DNA from: Peribacillus simplex
GTDB lineage: Bacteria; Bacillota; Bacilli; Bacillales; DSM-1321
NCBI RefSeq assembly: GCF_001578185.1
Contig: NZ_CP011008.1
Span: 772,001-836,000 of the forward strand
Length of the DNA: 64,000 nucleotides
Reading direction: 5' to 3'
Shown here: positions 25,901 through 33,151 of the stretch, one piece after another
Position numbering within the stretch: the stretch's first letter is position 1
Layout: the number at the start of each line of letters is the position of its first letter
The notes under the pieces: model-generated
Told to the model about the DNA's origin: nothing
Seen by the model: only the letters and a program-made list of their open reading frames with translations
Database searches by the model: none
Position numbers and translations under genes: made by a program

Positions 25901-27634
25901 TCCATTGATTATTATAGGATTTATGGCTTGTTATATCTGTGTACTCTAAATCTGGAAGTGTTTACGAGTGATACAGGTACTGCGATTTTGGGGATTTTTG
26001 TTTCCCTGCTGTTGCCTAGCTACTTCATCCTGATGAGAAGGCTCACGATCTATAAGGATGAAAGAAGCATTTACTCAGGGATAGCGGCCATCATCGGAAT
26101 TTTTCCGTTTATCATTATCAAAGACTATGCACATACACTCCCAATCTTCACAAGTTTGGCTGTTCTTATTGGCTGTATGGCAGGAATGTTGTTGTTGAGC
26201 AGGCTGTATTCCAGCGGGTTACTTAAGAAAAATGGATCAGGCATCACCAGCTTTGATCCCTTCAGAATCTATGGTTTATTCTTTTTGATCGATTTGAATG
26301 TAGAGGTTTTTAATAAAACTGATCAACTGTTACTCAAAGTCTTTGTTTCGCTCTTGTTAACCGCTTATTTCATTTTCCTGAGAAGCTTCACAAAGGAAAA
26401 GCAAGAACGGAAAATCTATTCCAATATTGCTGCTATAGTCAGTCTGTATCCTTTCCTAATCATCGTCATCTATGCCGAGAGCCTCTCGGTTGTAATGGGA
26501 TTGATGGTCCTTTTCAGCTGTATGTTAGGAATGCTGTTTTTAAGCCGACGTTACTTCACTGGATTAATCAAAAGGGAAGAAACAGGTATAACCATCGATG
26601 CATACAGAGTATATGGCCTGCTATTTTTACTTGCCATGAATAGGGGAGTTGCAGTAACTGAAACACCAAGCCAGTTACTCCAGGTTTTTGCATCACTCTT
26701 GATCACGGTTTACTTCATCCTGATTGGCAGTTTCACAAAGGATGTAAAAGAAAAGGGCATCTATGTTTGGCTGACGGGAATTCTCAGTTTGTATCCGTAT
26801 TGGACCATCATCATGTATGCGGACACATTACGGCCTTTCGTTGAAACGACAATCCTTTTTGGGTGTACCGCCATGATGGTACTATTAAGCAGGAAATTCT
26901 TTAAAGGCATGCTGAATAAAGGCGGGGCAGGACTTCAATTGGATTTTTACAGAGTCTATGGTCTGCTGTTCCTTCTTGCCATGAACATGGATGTTTTGAC
27001 TGGGGAACCACAATTCATTCTCGAAATCATCGTGGCACTTCTGATTCCGGCCTATTTCATTTTAATGAGAAGCACGACGACAGGAACGATGGAAAGAAAA
27101 ATCCAGTTGTCTGCAGCGATATTGTTCAGCCTTTATCCCTATTGGGTCATAACCGATCAATTTACGATACCAGCAGTACTTGAGGTGGAGGTAAATATTC
27201 TGCCGCTTTTCATTATCAGCACCATTCTGCTGAGGAAAATCTTTGTTAAAGGAAAAATTACACAATATATTGAGATCGGTATTGTTTTCCTCCTGTTTTC
27301 AGTTTTGATCATTGATGCAATGGCGGGCAACACCTTATATGATGCGCTCATTATTGGAACAGTATCATTGGCTGCTATGCTCTTTGGATTCATGATGAAA
27401 TACAAATCCTATTTCATCGCTGGAACTGGCACCATTTTATTCAATGTCTATATGAATACCAACTCGATGTGGGGCGAGATGCCCTGGTGGCTGTATTTAA
27501 TCATCGGCGGAGGGCTCCTTATCGGAATTGCATCTCTCTTTGAATGGAAAAAACAAAAAGACAACCGGACATCGAAGGAGGTTCTTGAGAAAAATAAACA
27601 AAGGATCAAGAATTGGTTCAATCGTTGGAATTAA
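22970..27634 (+). CDS. Giant polytopic membrane protein with four-fold repeat module
   Basis: A 1554-residue protein. The N-terminal 160 residues are cytosolic and charged, with a start (FQEELEVLWERRLIPKSEY) like the helical head of DUF2157-type proteins and a Lys/Pro-rich linker. From about residue 165 to 1530 it is a long series of hydrophobic helices. The C-terminal third holds four tandem copies of a 114-116-residue membrane module. Each opens with an Asp-x-(Y/F)-R-(I/V)-Y-G-L motif (Asp980, Asp1096, Asp1210, Asp1325), with half a module before the first. No enzymatic motif is visible. SD AAGGAAGGGG; single-gene unit. Confidence 0.8.
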   Translation: MNDSSNEEMILETRKRIFQEELEVLWERRLIPKSEYIRISKAYERHFQLALYKQKCLEHEKRKSIQGPETIIGESPEKKVQDSQIEEASLELLESGGLKESILKDEKTGYEPNESVLEDSPEPIKGIPERIPVIQQQAIKREKPAKPAKPKKTPEQIRERNISVILLTGVILLLFGGVILATSSWGDLNAVLKVLFIGMVSGIFAGMAFIASKLKIKQTAFAFLTLAGLFIPITILSASYYRIFGEYLSLNGGGRGLLGFLGGLLCLAIYFKIANYFKSKIFIFISIFTFGITCYFGLAFVTPTIEWMFLTIGILNLILLWNIEQLKSQKALKIFKPFIFQFIQFKIIVEAFAILTLFSSNFVYSLTLMVFSVLFLVFSVKFQKKHYEMAFSAVFTYGYIHFVFNSFLSEYVVIAFALVPIIFTALSKYLAKFKMNKLSKNFMFTSLIESGIVFLYINAMVYQENYAQIFIALMIVSAQLVYVSLQSRNSSFTYPAVVVFNLAFVYLFFALPVSFSTVLNLIFILQVIQYLGLYLYNHPRYSLFKRSILLISPMIMLMILTSKFSEMDWLAVSAALAMISGLFFITYIKDDTKHMKENAIYGFPITFVLALVAFYPYLLESLEWARLNIPISLYLMGVSLISIGGAYTLKKGYHKFFPVFAYSGQILSFLSFLWIPFNSMNPLEASGVIAVAAAINGWSVHIHRKHIFWVPVVISSAGLYASLYDVFDFGSMVLKIAFVLTGPVIFFLLGEWLGKYSKNGKQYFIYASHLANILAIPVGYLLIVNTESSPFLYTAQLLIYILSVWRAHVKWEKYVFTYLGFAVLFLQVHLFLANMGQMVFITSICLMITTGIITILWAVSNKNWKGIMEYYLIPFIHLGISISILETAIRDFPLDWELVWVGVMTVQFLFTWYLLMKRNWRNYVVVLLSLAFIFYNMYVNTLPLIMTIIVLFLCTAVMVFASSRHFKGLVNKEESKRSIDYYRIYGLLYLCTLNLEVFTSDTGTAILGIFVSLLLPSYFILMRRLTIYKDERSIYSGIAAIIGIFPFIIIKDYAHTLPIFTSLAVLIGCMAGMLLLSRLYSSGLLKKNGSGITSFDPFRIYGLFFLIDLNVEVFNKTDQLLLKVFVSLLLTAYFIFLRSFTKEKQERKIYSNIAAIVSLYPFLIIVIYAESLSVVMGLMVLFSCMLGMLFLSRRYFTGLIKREETGITIDAYRVYGLLFLLAMNRGVAVTETPSQLLQVFASLLITVYFILIGSFTKDVKEKGIYVWLTGILSLYPYWTIIMYADTLRPFVETTILFGCTAMMVLLSRKFFKGMLNKGGAGLQLDFYRVYGLLFLLAMNMDVLTGEPQFILEIIVALLIPAYFILMRSTTTGTMERKIQLSAAILFSLYPYWVITDQFTIPAVLEVEVNILPLFIISTILLRKIFVKGKITQYIEIGIVFLLFSVLIIDAMAGNTLYDALIIGTVSLAAMLFGFMMKYKSYFIAGTGTILFNVYMNTNSMWGEMPWWLYLIIGGGLLIGIASLFEWKKQKDNRTSKEVLEKNKQRIKNWFNRWN

Positions 27635-27703
27635 TTAATCGTATTGTTAAACCACTGTAAGGTTAATGAAGAAGAAGCGCTGAGCGGCGTTACGAATAAT
27701 AGA

Positions 27704-27746
27704 GCATCAAAAAAACGCTTGGATTTTCCAAGCGTTTTTTTGATGC
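27704..27746. terminator. Bidirectional terminator with 20-bp perfect stem
   Basis: 27704-27723 pairs perfectly with 27727-27746 over a 3-nt loop, including A7/T7 tracts for both directions. It serves the giant membrane gene and the convergent gene. Confidence 0.95.
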
Positions 27747-28676
27747 TCAAGACGAACAAGAGCTGCATGAAGAACAGCTAGAAGAGGAATCAGAACTGCT
27801 GTCATGGGAACTGTTATGATCACCACCATGAACGGCATGACCGGATTCAGAGGAAACCGCAGTCGGTTCTTTCCCAAAAATATCTTTAAATTCACTGTCA
27901 AAATCATCGGTGCTGGCATAAGTGAAATAGGCAGGAGCTGCGTAGTCCGTCTGGTTGTAATTTTTCTGCCAATTCAATTCTTTCAAGGGACGATTTTCTT
28001 TAAATTGGGAAGTGAAACATTCAAAGGTCCGTTCCGCTTGGGCACTTGTCGGTTTTCGCATATATTTCTCTTTTAACTGCTCCAGTTCCATCGTTTCAAA
28101 ATCGCGGAGAAACGTTAGCCCTTTATCATGCTTGAAAAACTTGCCCCATTTTTGGATGGAAGGGGAGTCAACCGTAAATAGCTGTATATAGTAAAAGTCA
28201 AAAAGAGTGCGTTCTTCAGGTTTGAAAACGGGTTGTGAATGAGGATGGTGCTGAATGGCCCTACCGATGAAAGTCTGGCAAAACTCATTATATTCCTGTC
28301 CATAATCCAGCATGATATGCCACAACTCGTCGATGACTGAATTAAACATTTCAACTTTTCCAAACACAGCAGCCATAATCAAGTAGCGTTTCAATTCACG
28401 CCATGCCTGATTGACCCTTATCTGTGAATCCCTTGGATGCTTCAGTCGGAATTCAGTATTGACCTTTTCCATATAATCGATATCCAGTGCTTTGTTAAGC
28501 TTTTCTATCAATGCTTCTGAAACGATTTCCGTTGCATGCAGATCTAAAGTTTCCGCATGGTATTTACGGAATTCATTTGGATAGCGTTCCAATTTTGCCG
28601 GCTCACTTTGCCTTTTCATGAAATTGACCAGGAAAACAGCAAAAATTGCCGCGAGAATGACATAAAAGAAGGTCAT
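27747..28676 (-). CDS. Membrane-anchored protein with DELWH motif and Ser/Cys-rich tail
   Basis: A 309-residue protein with an N-terminal anchor (about 2-18), a helical cytosolic domain and a low-complexity C-terminus of His/Ser/Asp ending in repeated Ser-Cys (CSSCSSCSS). DELWH (116-120), followed by EYNEFC and AIQHHPHS, resembles the His/Cys pattern of the DUF1399/GRDP-like families and suggests metal binding; this is inference. ATG 28676 is chosen because AGAGGAG lies 8 nt upstream; the GTG at 28685 overlaps that site. The gene abuts the shared terminator. Confidence 0.65.
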   Translation of the reverse strand: MTFFYVILAAIFAVFLVNFMKRQSEPAKLERYPNEFRKYHAETLDLHATEIVSEALIEKLNKALDIDYMEKVNTEFRLKHPRDSQIRVNQAWRELKRYLIMAAVFGKVEMFNSVIDELWHIMLDYGQEYNEFCQTFIGRAIQHHPHSQPVFKPEERTLFDFYYIQLFTVDSPSIQKWGKFFKHDKGLTFLRDFETMELEQLKEKYMRKPTSAQAERTFECFTSQFKENRPLKELNWQKNYNQTDYAAPAYFTYASTDDFDSEFKDIFGKEPTAVSSESGHAVHGGDHNSSHDSSSDSSSSCSSCSSCSS

Positions 28677-28884
28677 TTTGTTCACTCCTCTTAATCTATG
28701 GATATATTACTTTAACATTATCTTACATGTTATTGGAAGGGATTGTAAGCCATTACTGTGATTTTTAACCCTGAAACGGGTTGCGTCCTTTTTTTGGTAT
28801 GGAAGGGCTATTTAATTGCAAAGATCAAGCACTTCAAATAATGCCTCCAATCTAGTATAGTTAGTAAGGAAAAGGGGTGAAGGC

Positions 28885-29010
28885 ATGTACTTGACAGTAA
28901 AAGAGACTGCGGAATATTTATCGATGCCGGAATCTTATATAGAAAGTTTGATCGTTCAAAATAAAATTCGCACCGTTCATGACGGTGAGCAGGTATATAA
29001 TAACATTTAG
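28885..29010 (+). pseudogene. N-terminal fragment of a split excisionase-family HTH gene
   Basis: ATG with GGGGTG upstream opens MYLTVKETAEYLSMPESY, a MerR/Xis-type helix-turn-helix (HTH_17). It continues to HDGEQV, then leaves the family alignment at exactly the start of an inverted repeat (28994) and stops at TAG 29008-29010 within it. The matching C-terminal fragment lies 3.8 kb away at 32845-32937. About 60% identical to the intact paralogue at 32341-32574. Confidence 0.8.
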
Positions 29011-29019
29011 ACAAAACTA
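28994..29019 (+). repeat. Left 26-bp terminal inverted repeat of the island
   Basis: The 26 bases from TATATAATAAC to AAAACTA match the reverse complement of 32718-32743 at 25 of 26 positions (C/T difference at 29012). It lies where the split HTH gene loses homology, as expected for the end of an inserted element. Confidence 0.8.
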
Positions 29020-29030
29020 TGTTATTCCCT

Positions 29031-29070
29031 TTAAAAACCTTTAAACACATTGATGTGTCTGGGTTTTTAA
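29031..29070. repeat. Hairpin inside the left end of the island
   Basis: TTAAAAACC (29031-29039) pairs with GGTTTTTAA (29062-29070), enclosing a second stem ACACAT / ATGTGT. A T-rich run follows on the plus strand. Function unclear: terminator-like or a subterminal element structure. Confidence 0.5.
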
Positions 29071-29175
29071 GGGGGTATTTTTTTATCTAATATTTTGAAA
29101 ATTGAGACAGAATATAAACTTTATGCTATTCTTAATAGGGGAATATACGTTTGTATTTTGGGCAGGGGGTAGAAA

Positions 29176-30190
29176 ATGGATAGCAAAATAACCAACAATA
29201 ATACAAATAAAGTAATCGAGGTATTATAAAGCTGCACAATATATGCAAGATACATTTGTTAGGACAACATTTGTATCCACAAATAGTATAGTTCAAGGTG
29301 AATAAACACCTATTTTATGGAAAAAAATCATTGGAGAATATGGCATAGTGATAGATTTTGCTTACCGGTCTTTTGTCTGGACCAATGAGGCAAAAGGAAA
29401 GGCTGCTGTCCATTGTGTAATAATAGGTTTTTCAAAAGGTACCCTCAAGAAAAAGAAAATTTTTGACGGTGACGAAGTAATACTTACCCAAAATATCAAT
29501 CCTTATCTAGTAGATGCTCCTACTGTGTTTATTGAAAGCAGGAAAAATCCTCTCGTGAATGTTGCTAAAATAAATTATGGAAGTATGCCCATAGATAATG
29601 GATTTTTGATACTATCGAATGATGAAAAAAAACAGTGTGTAGATGAGAATCCCGACACAGAAATCTTATTAAAAAGATATGTTGGCGGTGACGAACTAAT
29701 AAATAATAAAATTCGTTGGTGTTTATGGCTCAAAGATACTCCAGACCCCAGATTAATTCGGAAATCAAGATTTATTATGGACCGGATTAGAAACACAAAA
29801 CAATTTAGAGAAACCAGTAAAAGAATAGCTACTAATAAATTAGCTGATTATCCTATGCTATTCGGTGAAATAAGACAGCCTGACAGTCAATATATAGCTA
29901 TCCCAAAAGTATCATCCGAAAGAAGACGTTACATCCCTATATCAATTGTTGAACCTAACGTAATTGCAAATGGGAGTTTACTAATTATTTCTGAAGCCAA
30001 TTTGTATAATTTCGGCATATTAACATCAAATGTACACATGGCCTGGATGAGGACGACTTGTGGTCGTATGAAAAGCGATTATCAATATTCTGCCAGTGCT
30101 GCCAACAGAAACATGAAAAGACCGCAATGCTTTCTTGAAGAAGAACATTGCAGCCTTTTGTTTCTTTGTTTCAGAGGTGAAAATAAATAG
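29176..30190 (+). pseudogene. C-terminal remnant of a MmeI/YeeA-like DNA methyltransferase
   Basis: The long frame (29348-30190) continues upstream in the same frame through an in-frame TAA (29304-29306). The upstream part reads AAQYMQDTFVRTTFVSTNS, and a further frameshift precedes it. Family segments are FVWTNEAKGKAAVHCVIIG, NINPYLVDAPTVFI, INNKIRWCLWL, KLADYPMLFGEIRQPDSQY, IPKVSSERRRYIPI and FGILTSNVHMAWMR. These belong to the region after the NPPY catalytic motif of large adenine methyltransferases of the type IIG/YeeA kind. The catalytic part is absent, and the end diverges just before the expected NxFPWP motif. Not functional. Confidence 0.75.
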
Positions 30191-30332
30191 TGAGTTCTTA
30201 GAAATCTATAACGTGATATTATGACTCCTACGAAAAATCTGCTAAAAATGGTCACTGAAAGAATAGGGTCTTCTAAAATGGCCAACACACCCAAATACTC
30301 CAAAGCCAAATGGCTGCCATAAATCCATATTA

Positions 30333-31721
30333 CTAATCATCAATTAAGGGTTCACGAAAAGACTCTTTTCTATCTTCGACTATCATGCGCAATCCACGCT
30401 TTGGTCTGAGTGTAATAGACGGAAGTGGTTTTACTTCATGATGGTCCGGCGCAAGCTTTATCCGATATCGTTGAGCAATGCACGCTAAAACAAGCACAGC
30501 TTCCATCATTGCGAAATGATTACCGATACAAACTCTCGCCCCTCCGCCAAATGGAAAGTAAGCGAACGGAGGTAGAGTTTTCACAAAGTTGTTTTCAAAT
30601 CGCTCAGGATTAAAAGACTCTGGATTATCAAAATACTCTGGCTTGTGGTGCATCACATACTGACTTAACAAGAGCATATCGCCTTTTTTAAAATGATATC
30701 CTCCTATTACCACATCCTCCTCCACTTTCCGTGATACTATATAGCCAGGCGGGTATATGCGCATTGATTCATTGATAATATTTTGTGTGTACGTTAATTT
30801 CATATAATCGCCAGGAGTAGGGTTACGATTGCCGATTACGCTATCTATTTCATTGAAAAGTTTAGTTTCCACTTCAGGGTGTTGTGAAAGCAAGTATAAG
30901 GTCCAGGAAAGCACGTTTGCAGTTGTTTCGTGACCGGCAAGGAAAATGGTCATTAGCTCATCACGTACCTGCTGGTTTGTCATAGCTAAGCCATCCTCAT
31001 CATCTCGAGCATCCATTAGAATCCCAAGCATGTCCTCATGTCTCTCTGCATCTGCCCTACGTTTTTCAATAAAGTTATAAATCACTGTATCAAGTCTTTG
31101 TATCGAATTTTTAAATTCACGGTTATTTTTAGTCGGAACCCATAGTGGCAATTGAAGAAGTGTTCTCATCCTTTTAACAGCAATTCTCATAGATGCTTCT
31201 ATAGGTTCCCCGAGCTCGTCATATCCTTCTTTGAGGTTCATACTGAACATGGTCTTGCTGATGATACCGAGAGCAAGGCTCATCATATCCTCCGTAATAA
31301 TCCGTTCTTCCCTGTTTTTCCAATCGGAAATATAGTTCATTGTTATATCAATCATATCCTGTGCATAATTGCTAATATGAGACTTTTTGAAAGAAGGTTG
31401 AATAAGCCTTCTTTGGCGCATGTGAATTTCTTTTTCACTTGTAAGAAGGCCTTCTCCAAGTAACGGTTTTAAAGCATGGAAGTCCTTAGATTTCAAGAAG
31501 GATTTTTGTTTTGTTACAAGTACCTGCTTAATTAAATCTGGATTTGAAATGAAGTAAACATTTTGGAAAGGTCCAAAACGAATTTTAGCAACATCTCCAT
31601 ATTCTTTTGCTAAGTGGGTAAGAAAGCCAAGTGTATCTGAAATAAACTCCTTTGAATGGCCAGTAATTAGTCTTCCTTTTGGGCCCTTGGGAGAATCATG
31701 TGAAAAATCTGTGTCACTCAA
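30333..31721 (-). CDS. Cytochrome P450
   Basis: A complete 462-residue P450. It has the oxygen-activating I-helix AGHETT (262-267), the ExxR pair Glu318-Arg321 (ESMR), the PERF region (FNPERF) and the heme loop FGGGARVCIG with thiolate Cys398. It is a soluble bacterial enzyme of the CYP4/CYP102-like type without a fused reductase, so it needs external ferredoxin or flavodoxin; no redox partner gene is next to it. Start is TTG 31721 with GGAGG about 9 nt upstream. It lies inside the decayed island yet appears intact. Substrate unknown; hydroxylation of fatty acids or terpenes is possible. Confidence 0.9.
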   Translation of the reverse strand: MSDTDFSHDSPKGPKGRLITGHSKEFISDTLGFLTHLAKEYGDVAKIRFGPFQNVYFISNPDLIKQVLVTKQKSFLKSKDFHALKPLLGEGLLTSEKEIHMRQRRLIQPSFKKSHISNYAQDMIDITMNYISDWKNREERIITEDMMSLALGIISKTMFSMNLKEGYDELGEPIEASMRIAVKRMRTLLQLPLWVPTKNNREFKNSIQRLDTVIYNFIEKRRADAERHEDMLGILMDARDDEDGLAMTNQQVRDELMTIFLAGHETTANVLSWTLYLLSQHPEVETKLFNEIDSVIGNRNPTPGDYMKLTYTQNIINESMRIYPPGYIVSRKVEEDVVIGGYHFKKGDMLLLSQYVMHHKPEYFDNPESFNPERFENNFVKTLPPFAYFPFGGGARVCIGNHFAMMEAVLVLACIAQRYRIKLAPDHHEVKPLPSITLRPKRGLRMIVEDRKESFREPLIDD

Positions 31722-31822
31722 TGGTTTGTTCCTCCATTTCGATATAATTACTTGTAATCATTCTATGAGGAGAGTATAAATTGGTTTGGACAGGTTGTTA
31801 AAAAGAAGACTAACATTACCAA

Positions 31823-31942
31823 ACAGCTAAATTAGCGATATTCCAATTTATTGAAGGTTGGTATAACCGAAAAAGAATTCACAGCAGCTTAGGATATAAA
31901 ACTCCACAAGCCATTGAAGACCAAATTAGAAATGCAGCTTAA
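31823..31942 (+). pseudogene. C-terminal remnant of an IS3-family transposase
   Basis: The 39 codons ending at TAA 31940-31942 read FQFIEGWYNRKRIHSSLGY and then KTPQAIED, the hallmark end of IS3/IS150-group OrfB (rve core C-terminus). The upstream sequence is out of frame and the rest of the transposase is missing. Confidence 0.85.
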
Positions 31943-32340
31943 GATTTTTAAAAATTTCCTTTTGAAAAATGTTATCCTTATCCTTAGTAGCTGCTCCAAA
32001 AAATTTTTTATTGGATTTGAGAACTAAGTTTGATTGTTTATAAAAGACTGATCATTAGTAATATGTTTCTGGCAAAGATTGGCGATTCGATCAGGAGCTG
32101 TCTCGTGATGAACGGGTAGAGAGAGGCTACATCTAATAGGTAATTACATACCTGAGACAAAATAAGTCTGTACGTAATTAATCACCGACATTGTAGTCGC
32201 AAGTCTCATTTTGCAACAAAAAATGTTTAGTCTTAGTGAATCGTATTGAAGGAGTTTTACTGGCATATAAACATTTTTATGTAGTTGCTATTGAGCAAAA
32301 GAAAGATGTCTATGTTAGCTATGAAGGAGTGACGAATTAA
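31943..32340. other. AT-rich remnant DNA in the island
   Basis: No intact gene. A 34-codon frame (32236-32340, GTG start) ends one base before the HTH gene; its last codons carry the GAAGGAG that serves as the ribosome site of that gene. It may be the tail of a lost upstream gene. Confidence 0.4.
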
Positions 32341-32574
32341 TTGTATATAACAGTAGAGGAAACGGCTGATTACTTATCGGTGTCTGTACCATATGTGGAG
32401 AAATTAATTTTACAAGGGAAAATAAGAGTTTTGCATGACGGTGAGGGTGAAGTATTGGTCTACAAGGAACAGTTCAAGACCCATTTTGAACAGCTTGAGA
32501 AATATAAAAAGTTAGTGGAGGAGTTGGAGAATGAACCAATTCCAGAAGATAAAGATATTAAAGATGAAGACTAA
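32341..32574 (+). CDS. Excisionase-family HTH protein (intact paralogue)
   Basis: A 77-residue protein. Residues 1-37 form a MerR/Xis-like helix-turn-helix (YITVEETADYLSVSVPYVEK, LILQGKIRVLHDGE). A helical middle (FEQLEKYKKLVEELE) and an acidic tail (NEPIPEDKDIKDED) follow. TTG start, GAAGGAG 11 nt upstream. It keeps both halves that are separated in the flanking split copy. In related bacilli such proteins are often called excisionase-type DNA-binding proteins; no recombinase is nearby. Confidence 0.75.
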   Translation: MYITVEETADYLSVSVPYVEKLILQGKIRVLHDGEGEVLVYKEQFKTHFEQLEKYKKLVEELENEPIPEDKDIKDED

Positions 32575-32717
32575 TAAAGGCTAATACCTACGTTTAATAA
32601 CCTTAATGTCAGATCTTCAGCTCGTTACAGGGATAGAAAATTATATTTATATAAATTAAAATTACATTGAGAATACAAAGGGGAAACTGGATAAAAACAA
32701 TTCAGATTATGATAATA

Positions 32718-32743
32718 TAGTTTTATCTAAATGTTATTATATA
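32718..32743 (-). repeat. Right 26-bp terminal inverted repeat of the island
   Basis: Reverse complement of the left repeat at 28994-29019, 25/26 identical. A shorter copy of its inner end, TAGTTTTATCT, recurs at 32822-32832 just before the C-terminal HTH fragment. Confidence 0.8.
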
Positions 32744-32844
32744 TTTGCCCGTATATTATTAGGGTTTTGTCTTTCTTTTAGTTTTATACCAATTAAAAAT
32801 ACAGTGATATCAAAGATTAATTAGTTTTATCTCATAGTAATATG

Positions 32845-32937
32845 CATCTTGAACAGATGGAGAAGTATAAGAAGCAATTAGCGGATTATTATAACGAGCC
32901 CATCCCCGAAGATATCGATGTGAAGGATGAGGATTAG
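32845..32937 (+). pseudogene. C-terminal fragment of the split excisionase-family gene
   Basis: Thirty in-frame codons reading HLEQMEKYKKQLADYYNEP and then IPEDIDVKDED, followed by TAG. They align to the last 30 residues of the intact paralogue and complete the N-terminal piece at 28885. Its own terminator follows immediately, showing that this is the original 3' end of the gene. Confidence 0.8.
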
Positions 32938-32964
32938 CATCTGCCCATTCGGCAGATGTTTTTT
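32938..32964 (+). terminator. Original terminator of the split HTH gene
   Basis: CATCTGCC / GGCAGATG stem (32938-32945, 32951-32958) followed by six Ts. Confidence 0.9.
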
Positions 32965-33151
32965 CATGCATGAATGGCAGTGGAATTAAGGAACCGGATG
33001 TTCTAAAAAGGTCTTATCTAACGTCCGCAAAATGGGGCTTACTGATGATTCAAATAATTTTGTTGTCAATGTAAGGTATTTGTAGTAGAATCCTTCAATT
33101 CCGTGTAAAATAGGAATTATCACAGCAGAATGGTAGTTAGGAGATAGGTAA

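Larger units (their letters stand above)
28994..32743. mobile_element. Decayed accessory island bounded by 26-bp inverted repeats
   Basis: A 3.75-kb segment between two near-perfect inverted repeats interrupts an excisionase-like HTH gene. It contains a broken methyltransferase fragment, a P450 gene, an IS3 transposase remnant and an intact HTH paralogue. No intact transposase or integrase is present, so it is either a non-autonomous or a degraded element. Whether the true right end is at 32743 or near 32832, where part of the repeat recurs, is open. Confidence 0.55.

Noticed and set aside
28767..28800. Terminator hairpin AACCC/GGGTT
   Set aside because: Only a 5-bp stem, T-run offset, and no plus-strand gene ends before it.
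30222..30322. Short frame after the methyltransferase remnant
   Set aside because: About 33 codons, no ribosome site, no family resemblance; treated as remnant DNA.
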